Shown piece after piece: positions 5,264 through 6,173 of a DNA stretch of 6,173 nt; position 1 is the first letter of the stretch, and each line of letters opens with the position of its first letter. A program made the translations under genes and the position numbers. The stretch covers positions 1 through 6,173 of the forward strand of contig DVKU01000081.1 in assembly GCA_018715825.1 (NCBI GenBank). The letters run 5' to 3'. The notes beneath the pieces were generated by a model, which ran no database searches, was not told the DNA's origin, and saw nothing but the letters and a program-made list of their open reading frames with translations. The stretch comes from Candidatus Avacholeplasma faecigallinarum (GTDB lineage Bacteria; Bacillota_I; Bacilli_A; Acholeplasmatales; Anaeroplasmataceae).

Positions 5264-5896
5264 TTGACTACTATTGCGTATGTTATTGATAATAAACCAA
5301 CCTATGCTTTAGAGGGAAGTGTTTTTGTAGCTGGTAGTGCTTTTCAATTTATTAGAGATAATTTAGAAATAGTTAGGACACTTTCTGATGAGGAATTTAC
5401 GCAATCGGATTCAAATGGCGTTTTATTCATACCATCATTAACTGGTTTAGGAGCACCATATTGGAATTCTTATTGTAAAGGGGCAATTTTTGGCCTTACA
5501 AGAGCAACAACTAAAAAGGATATTGCAATCGCAACAATAGAAGGTGTTGCACTTTTAAATTATGATGTTTTAGAAGCTATGAAAAAAGATACAAATTTAA
5601 AAATACAATCAGTTAGTGTTGATGGTGGAGCGTCTTTAAATTCTAATTTGATGCAATTTCAATCTAATATTATCCAAAACAATATATATACACTTTCTAC
5701 AAGTGAAGCAACATCACTTGGAGCATTTTATTTAGTAGGCCTAGCCAAGGGACTATTTAAGGATTTTGATGATATTAAAAAGCTTTATAAGAAAAACAAA
5801 ATTTACAAGCCTAAATTATTGACTACTGATATAGATGATAAAATATGTACTTGGCATAAAGCGATTGAAAGTTTACTTTATTTTTCAAAAAAATAG
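5264..5896 (+). CDS. glpK: Glycerol kinase, C-terminal fragment (about 210 residues)
   Basis: This is the remainder of the ATP-binding lobe, starting at the TTG that directly follows the internal TAG. Motifs are YALEGSVFVAGSA, FIPSLTGLGAPYWNSY, GAIFGLTRATTKKDI, the adenine/phosphate loop VDGGASLNSNLMQFQSNI, and EATSLGAFYLVGLA. The abutting TAG-TTG could allow stop-and-restart translation, but no ribosome binding site is seen before it, so I treat it as a broken part rather than a separate gene. It ends at TAG 5894-5896. Confidence 0.6.
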   Translation: MTTIAYVIDNKPTYALEGSVFVAGSAFQFIRDNLEIVRTLSDEEFTQSDSNGVLFIPSLTGLGAPYWNSYCKGAIFGLTRATTKKDIAIATIEGVALLNYDVLEAMKKDTNLKIQSVSVDGGASLNSNLMQFQSNIIQNNIYTLSTSEATSLGAFYLVGLAKGLFKDFDDIKKLYKKNKIYKPKLLTTDIDDKICTWHKAIESLLYFSKK

Positions 5897-5926
5897 GATG
5901 GTTATCTATACCAATTGCTCATACTT

Positions 5927-5950
5927 AATTGACATGAATTGTCAATTTTT
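5927..5950 (+). terminator. Inverted repeat after glpK: weak terminator and/or operator
   Basis: The arms AATTGACA (5927-5934) and TGTCAATT (5940-5947) pair perfectly over 8 bp with a 5-base loop, and a T run (5946-5950) follows. It lies 30 bases after the glpK stop, a reasonable place for a terminator, though the stem is A/T-rich and so weak. Because the left arm is also the -35 box of P1, it could instead, or in addition, be a repressor site. Confidence 0.5.
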
Positions 5951-5957
5951 GTATAAT
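5929..5957 (+). promoter_or_regulatory. Consensus promoter P1 downstream of glpK
   Basis: TTGACA (5929-5934) and TATAAT (5952-5957) are separated by 17 bases, a perfect consensus for the housekeeping sigma factor. It points right, away from glpK, but no coding region follows within the window. Its -35 box is the left arm of the inverted repeat at 5927-5947. Confidence 0.7.
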
Positions 5958-5980
5958 GAATGTGTATTTTTGTAAATAAA

Positions 5981-6009
5981 TTGTCATAAAACATATCTCA
6001 TAATATAAT
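5981..6009 (+). promoter_or_regulatory. Second promoter P2 downstream of glpK
   Basis: TTGTCA (5981-5986) and TATAAT (6004-6009) are 17 bases apart, one mismatch from consensus. It is 52 bases after P1 and in the same direction. Its -35 lies in AATTGTCA (5979-5986), the same 8 bases as at 5937-5944 in the P1 inverted repeat, suggesting a shared regulator half-site. Transcripts from P1 or P2 would run through the repeat array. Confidence 0.5.
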
Positions 6010-6048
6010 AATGGGCTTTTATTGGAATGTGATAATTTAAAAATTGGT

Positions 6049-6173
6049 ACTCTAAATTATAAAGGGTGTAAGGGGAAATGCGACTCTAAAATATAGAGGG
6101 TGTCAACTCTAAACACATAGGGTGTACCTACAGCTTTAAATAATATAGGGTGTCAACTCTAAACTATAAAGGG
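6049..6173. repeat. Array of five imperfect ~21-base repeats, running off the window
   Basis: The unit is ACTCTAAA, then a short A/T stretch containing TATA or CATA, then AGGGTGT. Copies are at 6049-6069, 6083-6103, 6106-6125, 6133-6153 (begins GCTTTAAA) and 6156-6173 (cut by the window edge). Start-to-start distances are 34, 23, 27 and 23 bases, and the last four copies form two dimers 50 bases apart, each joined by GTGTCA. Copies differ internally, and gaps between them (2-13 bases) are too short for CRISPR spacers. Multiple short direct repeats of this size occur at the ends of IS21-family and Tn7-like elements as transposase binding sites. An operator array or replication-related iterons are other options. 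No transposase is visible. Confidence 0.7.

Larger units (their letters stand above)
4412..5896 (+). pseudogene. glpK: Glycerol kinase glpK interrupted by one in-frame TAG
   Basis: Glycerol kinase phosphorylates glycerol to glycerol-3-phosphate in the cytosol (FGGY sugar kinase family). The two open frames at 4412-5263 and 5264-5896 are in the same phase and together make one normal-sized GlpK (494 residues counting the stop position; E. coli GlpK is 502). They are separated only by TAG 5261-5263. Homologues read NGLLTTIA here; this copy reads NNG-stop-LTTIA, so the lost residue is the first Leu, and TTG to TAG is one base change. There is no frameshift or deletion. All other landmarks are intact, which suggests a recent mutation, a sequencing error, or occasional readthrough. 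TAG ends several neighbouring genes, so it is a real stop codon in this genome. If the stop is real, the enzyme is most likely inactive because it is cut at the junction of the two kinase lobes. Confidence 0.85.
5897..6173. other. Non-coding right end of window
   Basis: No supportable gene lies in these 277 bases on either strand. The stretch holds the inverted repeat, promoters P1 and P2 and the repeat array listed separately. Between P2 and the array there is a 9-codon frame at 6011 without a ribosome binding site, not counted as a gene. A leader or small RNA starting from P1 or P2 and passing into the array is possible but cannot be shown from sequence alone. Confidence 0.6.

Noticed and set aside
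6011..6040. Nine-codon frame after P2
   Set aside because: It has no ribosome binding site and is too short, with nothing to support translation; it is not conservatively a leader peptide either.
6049..6173. CRISPR array
   Set aside because: Repeats are imperfect and separated by only 2-13 bases, with no spacer-sized unique segments and no cas genes.

Overview
The window comes from a low-GC (roughly 30% by eye), probably anaerobic or facultative member of the Firmicutes/Tenericutes side of the tree. The evidence is A/T-rich codon use, strong GGAGG-type ribosome binding sites, the miaB-YlbF/YmcA gene pair familiar from Bacilli, and a CsoR-type copper switch. Tryptophan is TGG and all genes read through under the standard bacterial code. 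Every gene is on the + strand.

Layout. (1) Positions 2-130 hold the C-terminal TRAM end of miaB (tRNA methylthiotransferase), overlapping a short YlbF/YmcA-family helical protein. That pair is closed by a hairpin terminator at 436-462 that contains the stop codon. (2) A copper-homeostasis operon follows. A TTGACA/TATAAT promoter has a CsoR-type dyad in its spacer and drives csoR (514-813) and copA (813-3293), which overlap by one base. CopA is a Cu(I) P1B-ATPase with an N-terminal CASC metal-binding domain and, at its C-terminus, a complete CopZ-like domain. That domain is preceded inside the reading frame by a strong ribosome binding site and an ATG, so the gene may also make free CopZ chaperone. 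The operon ends at a hairpin terminator (3302-3330). (3) A second transcription unit contains a 209-residue Fe-S protein, a small Cys-rich helical protein with a CxxCxCPCGR motif (the two overlap by 10 bases), and glpK 20 bases later. glpK is interrupted by one in-frame TAG at codon 284, although all of its ligand residues are intact. (4) The last 277 bases hold no gene that I can support. They hold two good tandem promoters, the first overlapping an inverted repeat, followed by five imperfect repeats of about 21 bases that run off the window edge. These may be the end of a mobile element or a regulatory array.

How the parts work together: CsoR represses its own operon until Cu(I) binds. CopA then exports Cu(I), supplied by CopZ-type domains. 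The Fe-S protein and its Cys-rich partner look like a conserved redox module of unknown role that is co-transcribed with glycerol kinase. The most interesting items are the possible dual product of copA, the nonsense codon in glpK, the Fe-S/CPCGR gene pair, and the promoter-plus-repeat region at the right end.
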